Positions 20,498 through 30,648 of a stretch of 64,000 bases of DNA are shown here, in pieces. Source of the stretch: an uncultured Nitrospirota bacterium (GTDB lineage Bacteria > Nitrospirota > Nitrospiria > Nitrospirales > UBA8639); assembly GCA_937139405.1 (NCBI GenBank), contig CAKZPV010000050.1:151799-215798 (forward strand). Reading direction: 5' to 3'. Both the position numbers and the translations under genes were made by a program. The notes beneath the pieces are model-generated. The model had not been told where the DNA came from and ran no database searches. It saw only the letters and a program-made list of their open reading frames with translations. Within the stretch, counting starts at the first letter, position 1. Every line of letters begins with the position of its first letter.

Positions 20498-21892
20498 ATG
20501 AATGGGGATCAACAATTTTTGGATCATGTCATTGCTTTTGGCAGGGAAGGAGAAGCCCTAGACGTCAATACGTTAAGGCCCTATACGGACAGAAAATATT
20601 TCGATAGCCATATTCAACACATACTCTCAAAAATTCGAAAATTCCAAGACACGTCGCACTCTCATGGGGAAAAAACTTCCGTGTTATTTTATGTGCATGG
20701 CGCATTAAATACTCGCAAAAGAGCGAGGGCAAAGGCGGCACAAGAATATAAGAAGATCTTAGATGATGGGAAATACCCGATCTTTATTAATTGGGACGCA
20801 GGTATGTTGAGTGCCTATGGTGAACACCTTTTTTGGGTTCGACAAGGTCGAAAGACTGCGAAGTGGGGGATCGTCACTTCTCCCTTTTATTTTTTATACG
20901 ATATCGCCCATGCATTCATTAAATTTCCACTGACGTGGGGCTATCAAATTCGAAACAGAGTCTCTGGAGAATCAGGTTTCGGGGCATTTGAGCGAAATGC
21001 GGCTTGGAACAATGTCCGACTCCGGAAAATTTTCGAAACAGATTCCTCCCAAGAGGGAACGATTCAGATTTCTTCAGGTTCAATAGAGGATAGCCGAACC
21101 TTTTGGAAAAAGATTCAGGCGTTATCTATCAATATGTTAATGGCTCCTTTTCAACTCGCTATTTCTCCATTTTTGGCATCAGCAGGAACAAATGCATGGA
21201 ATATTTACAAAAGAAGAACATATAACTTATTTCGGATGCCGAGGGAGTTTGATGTTCGGCACGAACGAAAACATGATTCCGTCGATTTGCCAGCTTATAG
21301 ACGAACGGGGGATCTCGCGTATTTCCTCGATGCCATGGTGACGCAGTTAGTCGCCAAGTCAGGTCAGGACACTGTTCCGGATAGCACCCAACAAAGAACA
21401 TTTCAAAAGGAATTTTGTATCGAATTGGTGGGTCATAGTACTGGAGCCATTGTGCTGAATAATTTAATCACAGAATATCCTGATCTCGATTTTTCCAGAA
21501 TTGTCTATATGGGAGCCGCTTGCTCCATTCGAGATGTGTATCGGACTGTTATTCCCTATTTAATTGAAAATCAGAAGAGTCGGTTCTATGTGTTGGCGTT
21601 GGATCCTCGTGCTGAAATGAGAGAGATGCTCTCTCCTTGGCTCCCGGTCGTTCCGACGGGCTCTCTGTTAGCCTGGTTAGATATCTATTTTACCAACCCT
21701 CCTCAAAATCTTGATCGTACATTAGGACAATGGATTAACTTGATGGCGGCTCAACACATTTTTCCCAAAGAAGTTCGGAATAGGGTCACGCTAAAAAAAT
21801 TTGAATATGCTAACGACGGTCATCCCCAAAAGCATGGGGAATTTAATCATTTCGGTAATTTCCATAAAGAGGAGTTTTGGTCAGTTTCGTAA
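20498..21892 (+). CDS. alpha/beta-hydrolase-like protein
   Basis: 464 aa; LVGHSTGAIVLNNLI nucleophile elbow, LFYVHGALN oxyanion region. Confidence 0.7.
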   Translation: MNGDQQFLDHVIAFGREGEALDVNTLRPYTDRKYFDSHIQHILSKIRKFQDTSHSHGEKTSVLFYVHGALNTRKRARAKAAQEYKKILDDGKYPIFINWDAGMLSAYGEHLFWVRQGRKTAKWGIVTSPFYFLYDIAHAFIKFPLTWGYQIRNRVSGESGFGAFERNAAWNNVRLRKIFETDSSQEGTIQISSGSIEDSRTFWKKIQALSINMLMAPFQLAISPFLASAGTNAWNIYKRRTYNLFRMPREFDVRHERKHDSVDLPAYRRTGDLAYFLDAMVTQLVAKSGQDTVPDSTQQRTFQKEFCIELVGHSTGAIVLNNLITEYPDLDFSRIVYMGAACSIRDVYRTVIPYLIENQKSRFYVLALDPRAEMREMLSPWLPVVPTGSLLAWLDIYFTNPPQNLDRTLGQWINLMAAQHIFPKEVRNRVTLKKFEYANDGHPQKHGEFNHFGNFHKEEFWSVS

Positions 21893-22043
21893 AAAACGAA
21901 ACACGAGTCGTGTGTTGTCTTAAGCCCGAAGGGCATTCCCCATTCCAGATTGTTCACTTAGTAATTTAGCTCACACCGTTAGACCTCTGTGGCGAACATA
22001 GGTTCTTCACGAAATCGAAGATATCAAAATAGGATAAGCCAAT

Positions 22044-22082
22044 AAAAAAAAGGGAGAGGCTCATTGAGCCTCTCCCTTTTTT
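22044..22082 (-). terminator. Rho-independent terminator downstream of the RRM gene
   Basis: AAAAAAGGGAGAGGCTCA-TTGAGCCTCTCCCTTTTTT. Confidence 0.85.
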
Positions 22083-22104
22083 GTCAGATGTATTGGTTCT
22101 AGTT

Positions 22105-22425
22105 TTAGAAGCGGCTGCGGCGTTTGTCACCATATCCGCCTCCACCAAATCCACCACCGCCGCCGCCTGTTCGTGGGGCTTGGGGTCTGGCTTCATTGAC
22201 GGTTAATGTGCGGCCACCGAACTCCGTGGAGTTCAATGCCTCGATTGCGGCTGTGGCTTCTTCTTGCGAAGACATTTCCACAAATCCGAATCCGCGTGAT
22301 TGGCCGGTAAATTTGTCACTAATAATGTTGGCTGATTGAACGGTGCCGTGCGCCGCAAACAAATCAGTTAATTCGTCCTGGGTTGCTGAATACGGCAATC
22401 CCCCTACATACAGTTTTGAACCCAT
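22105..22425 (-). CDS. RRM-domain RNA-binding protein with Gly-rich tail
   Basis: KLYVGGLPYSATQDELTDLFAAHG (RNP2), SRGFGFVEM (RNP1), GGGGGGFGGGGYG tail. Confidence 0.95.
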   Translation of the reverse strand: MGSKLYVGGLPYSATQDELTDLFAAHGTVQSANIISDKFTGQSRGFGFVEMSSQEEATAAIEALNSTEFGGRTLTVNEARPQAPRTGGGGGGFGGGGYGDKRRSRF

Positions 22426-22838
22426 GGGGTTCCTCCTTTTGAAAAATGATATTGCTTTTAGCTCGAGATGCAACAATCATTGGGAAGGGGTCGGCCGCGG
22501 ACGCGAAATTGAGGCGACTGAGGTCTGGCACTTTCCAGGAAACTCTCGGGCAAAACAACACCGGTTATGGGCTTTCGTGATTGAATAGTGCAGAGCCAAG
22601 CCCCTCGCCCTACATTAGGAAAACCCTAGCATAACCCTTTTTGAAAAGATAGAAGGGGAAGTTTTTTATGATTTCCCAAATGGTTTTTTCTTATTGGGAA
22701 TGACCTGCAAGTAGTGCCGTTTGTTATTAACTAGTTCCCCCAACATTTAGATTTTGTATGAAAAGTCGCTCAGCCTTCCTCATTCTAGCTTAATTCTCAT
22801 CCTCAAAATAGTTATACTGATATGAAGGAATTTTCTGA

Positions 22839-23534
22839 ATGATTAAGAAACGACAAAAATCCTTGGATATTATTCCAAGAGCCTGGTTGTTAGGCCTTGG
22901 ATTAGTGGGAATTCTCTGTTGGGGTACAGGGACTTGGGCTAAGCCATCTCCTAGTCAAATTTTACATCTGCAGGTTCCTATCTTAGGGACCTCGGTCAAC
23001 ACCCATCATTTGCCCATCGGACTTGTTTCGAATATTGTCATCGATCTCTATGAACGTCGGGATCAGGGGGGCTTACGGATTCAATTCCATACCGAGCCTG
23101 GGCAGTTTTCCTTGTTAGCTAGGCAAGCGATCCATGATGCAATCACTCGTGCATTGCATGCCGCGAATCTTCCGGTCGATTCATGGACGGTTCAACTCAA
23201 ATTTCCCTATGTTGGGTTAACTGTTTATGGAGAAAGTCTTTCAGCCATGGTGGCATTAAGTGTCGTTGCCATGGTCAAAGGCGATGGATTATTGGAGGGC
23301 CGGATTTTGACTGGTACGATTACCGATCAAGGACAGATTGGAGCAGTGGGTGGGTTGCAGCTCAAAATTCTTGCGGCTTACCAGCAACATTTTCAACGAG
23401 TCTTCGTTCCTAGCGCGTATGATGAACGGGATGGTGATTGGCAGACACCGTTTCTCATGCATGTGTCTCCCGTCAGTACAGTTCAAGAAGCCTATCAGGG
23501 TCTCACAGGGCGTCAGTTAATTTCTACACATTAG
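22839..23534 (+). CDS. exported Lon-like (S16) protease-domain protein
   Basis: Hydrophobic signal; YGESLSAMVALSVVAMVKG...GRILTGTITDQGQIGAVGGLQLKILAAYQ matches the Lon Ser/Lys dyad layout. Confidence 0.75.
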   Translation: MIKKRQKSLDIIPRAWLLGLGLVGILCWGTGTWAKPSPSQILHLQVPILGTSVNTHHLPIGLVSNIVIDLYERRDQGGLRIQFHTEPGQFSLLARQAIHDAITRALHAANLPVDSWTVQLKFPYVGLTVYGESLSAMVALSVVAMVKGDGLLEGRILTGTITDQGQIGAVGGLQLKILAAYQQHFQRVFVPSAYDERDGDWQTPFLMHVSPVSTVQEAYQGLTGRQLISTH

Positions 23535-23598
23535 TGATCTGTCGGTCGGAAAAATTAAGTGGGACTTTTCAAAGTCCTAGCCTCATCGTGTGTCGATT

Positions 23599-23946
23599 TT
23601 ATGCATCCGTGGAGTGGGATTCGTGGTTCGATAAGTGATGAACTTGTTGTTCCAGTTCTTCAATGCGTTCCAGTAATTCCAAGGCCACGGTGACACCTTG
23701 CCAATTAATTCCGAGATCGTGATGCAATCGAAGCCCCCGCTGTAGGCGGTCGAAGGCTTCCAACGGAAAAAGAATCGTTCCTTGAGAGTCGGGTTCTGGT
23801 AATTGAATGATTTCCCATCGTAAGCAGACTTCTAAGATATCATCTCCAATGCCTAATCGAGCACAGACTTCTTCTCGCCGCATCAGGCTTTTCGTGATGA
23901 TTTCTGCAGTCACCTGCTCCAAGGTCGGTTGTGATTCGTCATGCAT
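23599..23946 (-). CDS. cbpM: chaperone modulator CbpM-like
   Basis: MerR-like short protein immediately downstream of cbpA, LRLHHDLGINWQGVTVALELLERI. Confidence 0.85.
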   Translation of the reverse strand: MHDESQPTLEQVTAEIITKSLMRREEVCARLGIGDDILEVCLRWEIIQLPEPDSQGTILFPLEAFDRLQRGLRLHHDLGINWQGVTVALELLERIEELEQQVHHLSNHESHSTDA

Positions 23947-24901
23947 GGGTTGCCTCCCGAAGCAAGGATGAACGGGGATCAGGATGATCAAATGTGGCTA
24001 ATTGTTCGTAAAGCTGGTGTTCTTCTGGAGAAGAGTCTTTTGGCAGGACAATATTCAATACGACAAACTGATCGCCATGTCCGCCTTTCCGCTTAGGAAG
24101 GCCTTTCCCTTTTAGGCGCATGCGTTGTTGTGGTTGACTACCGGGCGGAATTTTGAGACGAACGGATCCTGATAATGTTGGCACTTCGACATCGGTGCCT
24201 AATGCAGCTTCCCAAGGCCATATGGGAAGGTTCACAATGATATCGGCATTTTTTCGTTGAAAGACTGGATGTGGGGCGATTTGGACATGAAAAAACAAAT
24301 CTCCGGATGGACCTCCACCACGTCCCGGTTCGCCTTTGCCTTTCACGCGAAGGCGTTCCCCGTTTCGTACTCCACCAGGAATGCGGACTTCAATTTGCCG
24401 GGAGGTTCCAGTTGCATCGGGTAATGACAAGGTACGACGAGTTCCGGTAAAGGCCTCTCGAAGGGAAACGGGTAAATCTGTTTCCAGATCTGCCCCGGCC
24501 ATGGCGAAGCCTCTGAAGGATGCGCCTTCCCGCTGACCCCCACGTGCAAACATCTGTTCAAACATGTCGCTAAAATCTCCACTGCCTTGAGAAAATCCAG
24601 GGTGAGGTTGTCCGCCAGGATAGCCTCTGCCTGCCTCTTGCCGTGCGCGCTCATATGCTTCGGCTTCTTTCCAGTTTGAGCCGTATTGATCGTATTTCTT
24701 TCGGTTTACGTCGTCACCGATCACTTCATACGCATCGTTCAGCTCTTGAAACTTCTTTTCCATCGCGGCTTTCTTCTCGCCTGGATGTAAATCAGGATGA
24801 TACTTGCGGGCTAGCCGTCGATAGGCTTTCTTGATTTCTTTCTGCTCAGCGGTCTTAGGCACGCCTAAAATGCTGTAAAAGTCTTGGGTGGTGTTGGCCA
24901 T
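23939..24901 (-). CDS. cbpA: DnaJ-family curved-DNA-binding protein
   Basis: J domain with HPD (KYHPDLHPGEK), C-terminal DnaJ domains. Confidence 0.93.
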   Translation of the reverse strand: MANTTQDFYSILGVPKTAEQKEIKKAYRRLARKYHPDLHPGEKKAAMEKKFQELNDAYEVIGDDVNRKKYDQYGSNWKEAEAYERARQEAGRGYPGGQPHPGFSQGSGDFSDMFEQMFARGGQREGASFRGFAMAGADLETDLPVSLREAFTGTRRTLSLPDATGTSRQIEVRIPGGVRNGERLRVKGKGEPGRGGGPSGDLFFHVQIAPHPVFQRKNADIIVNLPIWPWEAALGTDVEVPTLSGSVRLKIPPGSQPQQRMRLKGKGLPKRKGGHGDQFVVLNIVLPKDSSPEEHQLYEQLATFDHPDPRSSLLREATHA

Positions 24902-25059
24902 AATAGATCCAAGGGTTTTAAATGTGTCTCAAGATCTTATGATACCGAAATGTCATGGGATGATGAAATGGTTTTCTGCAAGGAGATGGGTGCTATCTTC
25001 CCCACTGATGATCAACAGGAAACACAGGCATGGGCCAGTCAAATAGGATAGCTCAATTT

Positions 25060-26070
25060 TTATGAAGAAGAGGAAACATGGAGAACCGCTGCGCCTTGAA
25101 CAGTTCCCGACTTGAGATCTTGGAGTGCGGCGTTAGCCTGTTCAAGGGGATATGGAGTGGTATGTGTACGAATAGGAATGGAGGCCGCCTCCTTGAACAA
25201 ATCCAGTCCGTCCTGTCGGGTGTTGGCCGTGACACTTTGGAGCGTGCGTTCATGAAAAAGATCGAGGGTATAGTCCAACAACGGAATCGGTGTCATGTAA
25301 ATACCAGCTAAGGCCAGTGTCCCGCCTTTTTCTAACGCCCGCAAGGCTAGTGGGACAAGTTCTCCAGCTGGTGCGAAGAGAATGGCGGAATGAAGGGTGC
25401 GGGGCGGCATGTCCGCAGCTTCACCAACCCAAGCGGCCCCTAATTGCTGAGCTAGGTTGCGATGTTCTTCGTGAAGCGAGCAGACATAAACTTCACACCC
25501 CCTATGAAGCGCGATTTGAATCGTAATGTGGGCTGAAGCCCCAAATCCGTATAGTCCCAACCGTTGGCCTGGCCTAACTTGGCTACGCTGCAGCGCACGA
25601 TAGCCGATAATACCAGCACATAAGAGGGGAGCCGCTTCCTCGTTGCTAAAAATATCGGGAATGGGATAGGCAAAGCGTTCGGACACTAATGCATATTCGG
25701 CATAGCCGCCGTTCACATGGTAGCCGGTAAACATGGCGCGTTCGCAAAGATTCTCACGTCCACTTTGGCAGAAATGACAGGTTTGGCAAGTGGCCTGTAT
25801 CCACGCGATGCCCACACGATCACCTTCTTTAAGCTGCGAAACTCCTGATCCCAGTTGATCAATGATCCCCACGGTTTCATGTCCAGGAATGATGGGACGA
25901 GTGACTGGAGGCAATTCCCCTTCGATGACATGCAAATCAGTTCGACAAACACCGCATACATGCACTTTCACGCGCACTTGTCCTGGGCCTGGCTGGGGGA
26001 TCGGGATTTCACGAAACTTCAGCGGGCTTGTGGTGACATCGCCGTCGTGTTCGAGCACCATGGCTTTCAT
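25060..26070 (-). CDS. zinc-dependent alcohol dehydrogenase family protein
   Basis: GHETVGIIDQLG, CQTCHFCQSGRENLC structural zinc motif. Confidence 0.92.
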   Translation of the reverse strand: MKAMVLEHDGDVTTSPLKFREIPIPQPGPGQVRVKVHVCGVCRTDLHVIEGELPPVTRPIIPGHETVGIIDQLGSGVSQLKEGDRVGIAWIQATCQTCHFCQSGRENLCERAMFTGYHVNGGYAEYALVSERFAYPIPDIFSNEEAAPLLCAGIIGYRALQRSQVRPGQRLGLYGFGASAHITIQIALHRGCEVYVCSLHEEHRNLAQQLGAAWVGEAADMPPRTLHSAILFAPAGELVPLALRALEKGGTLALAGIYMTPIPLLDYTLDLFHERTLQSVTANTRQDGLDLFKEAASIPIRTHTTPYPLEQANAALQDLKSGTVQGAAVLHVSSSS

Positions 26071-26112
26071 AATATTCAGTGCAGAAACTGAGAGTTCATT
26101 ATTCCATTTCGG

Positions 26113-27207
26113 TTATTGAACAATAAAATCTTTATTTGTCTCCGGCATGGGCAGAGTCTTATGCTGAACGACATACAGATGGATATCCACAGTCGAATGT
26201 TCATCACAGTAAGGTCGTTGGGATTCAATGAGTCGAATGGCGAGCTTCGCGGCGGATCGGACTTCAGGATTGCCCTCTTTTTCCATTAATTTGGCTAGAG
26301 GAGAGAGGAACGACGAATCGCCAATTTTGCCAAGTTGAGTCAGGGCTGCCACGCGCTCATTGGCTTGCGCCTTACTGGCGATGGCCCAAAGGGCTTCTTG
26401 TGCTTCAGGCGTATGAAACACGCCTTTCCCCAGTTCCTGAATGATATTCAGTCGGGCACGTTGTTGGACGATTGCCTGGTTTGCCCCTCGTGCTCCTGCA
26501 GAATTGACCAAATTCTGTCGGGTTAAGGGGCGCAGTAATACCTCGAGCAGGATGTCTTGTGCATTCTGGCCCTGATGGATCTGTCCCCAGATGAGATCTC
26601 CTACAAAGCAATAATAGGGATCTTCCTCCAGATTCGCGATGGCGTCCCAATACAGACTCTTCAGGGGAATTGGGTTCGGTTGAGCTTCAAAGTCATGTGA
26701 AAAGATCTCTCCTCTACCTTCATGCATCAACTGCATTCGATAACGGATGGCCGTTCCCTGTTCCAATACTTTAAACTGCCCGTTGGGTATTTCTTCATAC
26801 TGAATTCGGAGATTTGCATCATGCGGTTGGCTGGGGTGAAAAACTACTTGAAACCCCGCATCTTCCAGTTTGATTTTCAAGGTCACTCCGACTTTGTAAG
26901 GCGGGGTTGGTGCATCCAACCAGGTTCGAGCGGTACCCGTCACGAGTATGGTGTGAATGTCCTGTAAGGATTTCTGATCTTCCTGGGATATCTGCTGGTT
27001 ATCCAGCGCGAGAAGTGAACTCGGTCGTATCATTGCCAGCACCAACGTGAGGAACAGGACGATCCAGCGATATGAAGCCTTTCGGCGCTGGTTTGCAGTC
27101 CACGGCAGTGGCGGAGCCCCTTCATTTTCCACATTCTGAGGTGGCAAGGGAGAGTAGGTAGCGATCCTGATCGGTGGGCTTAGGAGATGAAGCATAGCCG
27201 GATCCAA
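26113..27207 (-). CDS. hypothetical protein with HEAT-like C-terminal region
   Basis: 364 aa; ALTQLGKIGDSSFLSPLAKLMEKEGNPEVRSAAKLAI. Confidence 0.7.
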   Translation of the reverse strand: MDPAMLHLLSPPIRIATYSPLPPQNVENEGAPPLPWTANQRRKASYRWIVLFLTLVLAMIRPSSLLALDNQQISQEDQKSLQDIHTILVTGTARTWLDAPTPPYKVGVTLKIKLEDAGFQVVFHPSQPHDANLRIQYEEIPNGQFKVLEQGTAIRYRMQLMHEGRGEIFSHDFEAQPNPIPLKSLYWDAIANLEEDPYYCFVGDLIWGQIHQGQNAQDILLEVLLRPLTRQNLVNSAGARGANQAIVQQRARLNIIQELGKGVFHTPEAQEALWAIASKAQANERVAALTQLGKIGDSSFLSPLAKLMEKEGNPEVRSAAKLAIRLIESQRPYCDEHSTVDIHLYVVQHKTLPMPETNKDFIVQ

Positions 27208-27444
27208 AGAGTTCGGGGTGATGAAAGATCAACGTTCTTTCTTAATACCTGTTTAAGGGGTATTTCATCATTCAAACATGGTGTTCGAGCAACATGATTT
27301 TCATTCTCGCGTTGGCTTTCTCTGAACAAAAAAAGGCATGGTTTCATCCTGATGGAACAGCTGAAAAACGAGAGTCGCCATTTTTTTAATGCTTCATCAT
27401 AGCGAATTCCTGAGACCGAGTGAAGTTGATGCCAAGGAGAGCGA

Positions 27445-28236
27445 GTGAGTAATGCCTCAGGAAAGCGGAAGGGAGTTCGTCCTAACCGTCCACTCTGGAA
27501 TTTTGGTCAACGTCCCAAAGGGCGTACTCATCGCAATAGACGGTTGAGTTGGATTCGAAAAACTCCTTTTAAGATGATCTTGGGTATCATCTGTGTGTTT
27601 CTTCTGTTCGAAATCTTCACGCTTCCCATTTTTTCCATTTTCAGTCTTGATACGGATAATCCAAAGAGGACGGCGCTCATGCAACAGCGCATGGAAGAGG
27701 CCAAGGAACAAGGCAAGAGCATGCGCATCAAGCACCGCTGGGTGCCCTTATCAAAAATCCCTAAGCATGTCAGAATGGCAGTCTTAGTAGCAGAAGATGG
27801 CGCATTCTTTTCTCATGCTGGAGTGGATTGGCATGAAGTCGGGGAATCGTTGGAAACTAACTGGGAACAGGGGAGAATTGTCAGGGGGGGCTCAACAATT
27901 ACGCAACAGTTGGCAAAAAATCTTTATCTTTCGACTTCACGCGATCCTATCCGAAAATTGAAGGAACTCCTGATCACCTGGATGTTGGAAGCCCGGTTGA
28001 AAAAGAATCGAATTCTCGAACTGTACCTGAACATTATTGAATGGGGGCCAGGGGTGTTCGGCATCGAAGCCGCCGCGCAACGCCACTTTCACAAACCGGC
28101 TGTCCAACTCACGAGAAAAGAAGGCGCCCGGCTGGCAGCCGTCATTCCCAGCCCGCTCCGGCGTCGTCCCACGGACGACAACGACTACGTGAATAACAAA
28201 GCTCAACTAATCCTCAAACGCATGTCCACCCGCTGA
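27445..28236 (+). CDS. mtgA: monofunctional biosynthetic peptidoglycan transglycosylase
   Basis: GT51 motifs VLVAEDGAFFSHAGVD, GGSTITQQLAKNLYLS, RKLKELLITWMLE. Confidence 0.95.
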   Translation: MSNASGKRKGVRPNRPLWNFGQRPKGRTHRNRRLSWIRKTPFKMILGIICVFLLFEIFTLPIFSIFSLDTDNPKRTALMQQRMEEAKEQGKSMRIKHRWVPLSKIPKHVRMAVLVAEDGAFFSHAGVDWHEVGESLETNWEQGRIVRGGSTITQQLAKNLYLSTSRDPIRKLKELLITWMLEARLKKNRILELYLNIIEWGPGVFGIEAAAQRHFHKPAVQLTRKEGARLAAVIPSPLRRRPTDDNDYVNNKAQLILKRMSTR

Positions 28237-28249
28237 GCCAGGAGTTTTT

Positions 28250-28267
28250 CCCCTTTTGTCAAAGGGG
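28250..28267 (+). terminator. hairpin downstream of mtgA
   Basis: CCCCTTT-TGTC-AAAGGGG stem shortly after the mtgA stop. Confidence 0.45.
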
Positions 28268-28333
28268 GATTTGACCATTTCCGTGAAAAACTCTCGATAA
28301 CCCCGTTCCCTAACCACAGACTCCCTGGTTGAC

Positions 28334-28439
28334 TTATTTCATCAATTTGCCAAGAATCCGCTTGGTCCATTCCTGTCCAAGCAGATTACCCTTGATATGA
28401 GGCAATTGGGTTAATAATCCCTCGGCGATAAACTCTGGG
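28334..28439 (-). pseudogene. orphan 3' gene fragment
   Basis: Open frame PEFIAEGLLTQLPHIKGNLLGQEWTKRILGKLMK* with no start and an in-frame stop just upstream. Confidence 0.4.
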
Positions 28440-28577
28440 GGGTGTTATACGGATAGAAACTCTAGGATCCACAGCTTAGGCGGATCCATCTAATCATTGT
28501 TAGGTGTCTGTAATAGCGGATTCCATATCTAGCGGATTGGCGTTCCTTGAAAGAGGAGTAAAAAACGGGGGAGGCAA

Positions 28578-30533
28578 ATGGCGTTACCGGGTGAGCCATG
28601 TGAGATCGAACCGCAATCAAGCTGGACTGAACCGGAGCGGTGGGTTTGGAAGAAGGTTTGCGAAGGTAGAATTGCCAACTTCAATGACGGTGAGAAATAC
28701 GGTGGAAAATGCGACCCGACGCTACTCAAGGCGTGGCAGCAGGACCGAATGCTTCGAAATGGGTTCCTAGAGACGATTCTGCTCCATGAACCCTTTCGGA
28801 GCTGCTTGCCTCGGCAGGGCGTGCAAATAGTCGGGGCTTGGTTTAAAGAACTTTTAGACTTATCCCATGCGATACTTGCTCATCAATTGTCTTTAGAAGG
28901 TTGCCGCTTTGAGATGGGCGCTGATCTCAGTTTTTTTCGAACATCGAAGGTTTTTCTCCTCAAAGGCTCCGTATTCGAAGCTGAGGTCAATCTAATTGGG
29001 GCCAGAGTCGGTGGCTATTTTGATTTGAGCGGCTCCACCTTTAAAGCCAACCTAAATATGAACGCCTTACTCGTCAATCTTTCACTTTTAATGCGTAAAG
29101 TCACAGCACATGGCGAGGTGGATCTGCATGGCGGCAATATCATGGGTCAAATCAGTATGATCGGTGCCCACTTTAAGCGCAAGCTGAACATGAATGGCTT
29201 GCGGGTCAGTGAGCTCCTCTCAATGCGTGACGGAGCCGAGTTTGCAGCCGTAGATTTGACGAGCGCCAATATCGGAGCTGGTCTTGACATGGTCAATTCA
29301 AATTTTACGGATAGCCTGATTTTGGATGGTGCGACAGTCGGCGGGTCTCTTTTTATGAAGGAAGGATCAAGATTTGAAAAAGAGGTCAGCCTTATTAAGG
29401 CTAAGATTGAGGACGACCTAAATATGATCGGCTCCCACTTTAAAGGCGACCTGAACATGAACGGTGCAAGGATAGGTGGGAGTCTCCTAATGCGTGAGAA
29501 GGCTTCGTTTGCAAAGGTAAGTCTTGGCTCGGCGCAAATTTTGGGCAGTGTTGATATGAGAGGATCATGTTTTAAGCGTGCCCTGGAAATGCGTGGCGTA
29601 AATGTCGGTGGGATGCTCACAATGGGCTATGAGGCCAGTTTTAGGGATGCGAATCTTTCTGGGGCAAAGATAGAAGGGGCACTCGAGTTAAGTGGTTCAT
29701 CGATTAATGGCAGGCTGAATATGTTCGGCCTTCGTGTTGGCCAAACCATGCTTGCGGGAAATACACAGTTTGTAGGTGGAGCTGAGGTACAACTGATCTA
29801 TGCCGACATTTCTGGAAATCTTGACATTGCAGGTAGCACCCTTCCTTCCTTCAATCTTACGGGAACTAAGGTCCGAGGGGAGTTTAGGCTCAGTTCAGAA
29901 GAGCATCCCACAATTAAATGGGAACAGAATGCAACTCTGACCCTTCAAAACACGGAAGTAGGAGCTTTGCAAGACAGAATTGGTGCATGGCCTAGTAAAT
30001 TGGAACTTGATGGTTTTAAATATATATCTTTTAGCAGGTTATCCCGCCGTAAAGTTTGCAGTCTTATCGAATGGTTAAAAAAACAGCCGCTATATTCACC
30101 ACAACCGTACGAACAACTAGCAAGCGTTCTTAGGAAAGCAGGTCAGCAGGACAAGGCAAATGAAATTCTTTACGCTGCCTCGGAGAGGGTACGCGATGGT
30201 GCTCGATGGTCCCGTTGGCTCTGGCTGACAATGCTTAAGATATTCATTGGTTATGGATACCGAGTCCTTACTCGTATTTCCTTCTGGGCGTTTACCTTCA
30301 CTGTTCTTGGAATAATTGTGTTAAGGGCATCAGCTGAAGGACCAGCTCATGGGATGCCTTATGGCATTTTCTACAGCTTGGACACGCTATTGCCGATCAT
30401 AGAAATCCGTAAATATCACTCCGGCGTCGATCTTTCGGGCTGGGCGAGATATTACTTTTACTTTCATAAGCTCATGGGTTGGCTCCTGGCGTCGTTCCTG
30501 GTTGCAGGTTTATCGGGTCTCACAAAGAAGTAG
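28578..30533 (+). CDS. membrane-anchored beta-helix repeat protein
   Basis: 651 aa; recurring FK(G/R)xLNMNGxxVGGSLxM..AxIxGxLDMxGS; C-terminal TM segments. Confidence 0.8.
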   Translation: MALPGEPCEIEPQSSWTEPERWVWKKVCEGRIANFNDGEKYGGKCDPTLLKAWQQDRMLRNGFLETILLHEPFRSCLPRQGVQIVGAWFKELLDLSHAILAHQLSLEGCRFEMGADLSFFRTSKVFLLKGSVFEAEVNLIGARVGGYFDLSGSTFKANLNMNALLVNLSLLMRKVTAHGEVDLHGGNIMGQISMIGAHFKRKLNMNGLRVSELLSMRDGAEFAAVDLTSANIGAGLDMVNSNFTDSLILDGATVGGSLFMKEGSRFEKEVSLIKAKIEDDLNMIGSHFKGDLNMNGARIGGSLLMREKASFAKVSLGSAQILGSVDMRGSCFKRALEMRGVNVGGMLTMGYEASFRDANLSGAKIEGALELSGSSINGRLNMFGLRVGQTMLAGNTQFVGGAEVQLIYADISGNLDIAGSTLPSFNLTGTKVRGEFRLSSEEHPTIKWEQNATLTLQNTEVGALQDRIGAWPSKLELDGFKYISFSRLSRRKVCSLIEWLKKQPLYSPQPYEQLASVLRKAGQQDKANEILYAASERVRDGARWSRWLWLTMLKIFIGYGYRVLTRISFWAFTFTVLGIIVLRASAEGPAHGMPYGIFYSLDTLLPIIEIRKYHSGVDLSGWARYYFYFHKLMGWLLASFLVAGLSGLTKK

Positions 30534-30648
30534 TCTCACTGTAGGAAGAAAAAGGACATCCAGTTCCTGGATAAGAGCGGTTATCAAATTGTTGTACCGG
30601 ACCGCCTGACGGTAGCCGGTGAAATCAACCGTTAGGCATCACTCGATA

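Noticed and set aside
29147-29620. 157-aa antisense ORF
   Set aside because: Lies antisense to the repeat gene; codon-periodic mirror of the repeats with no independent RBS or motif
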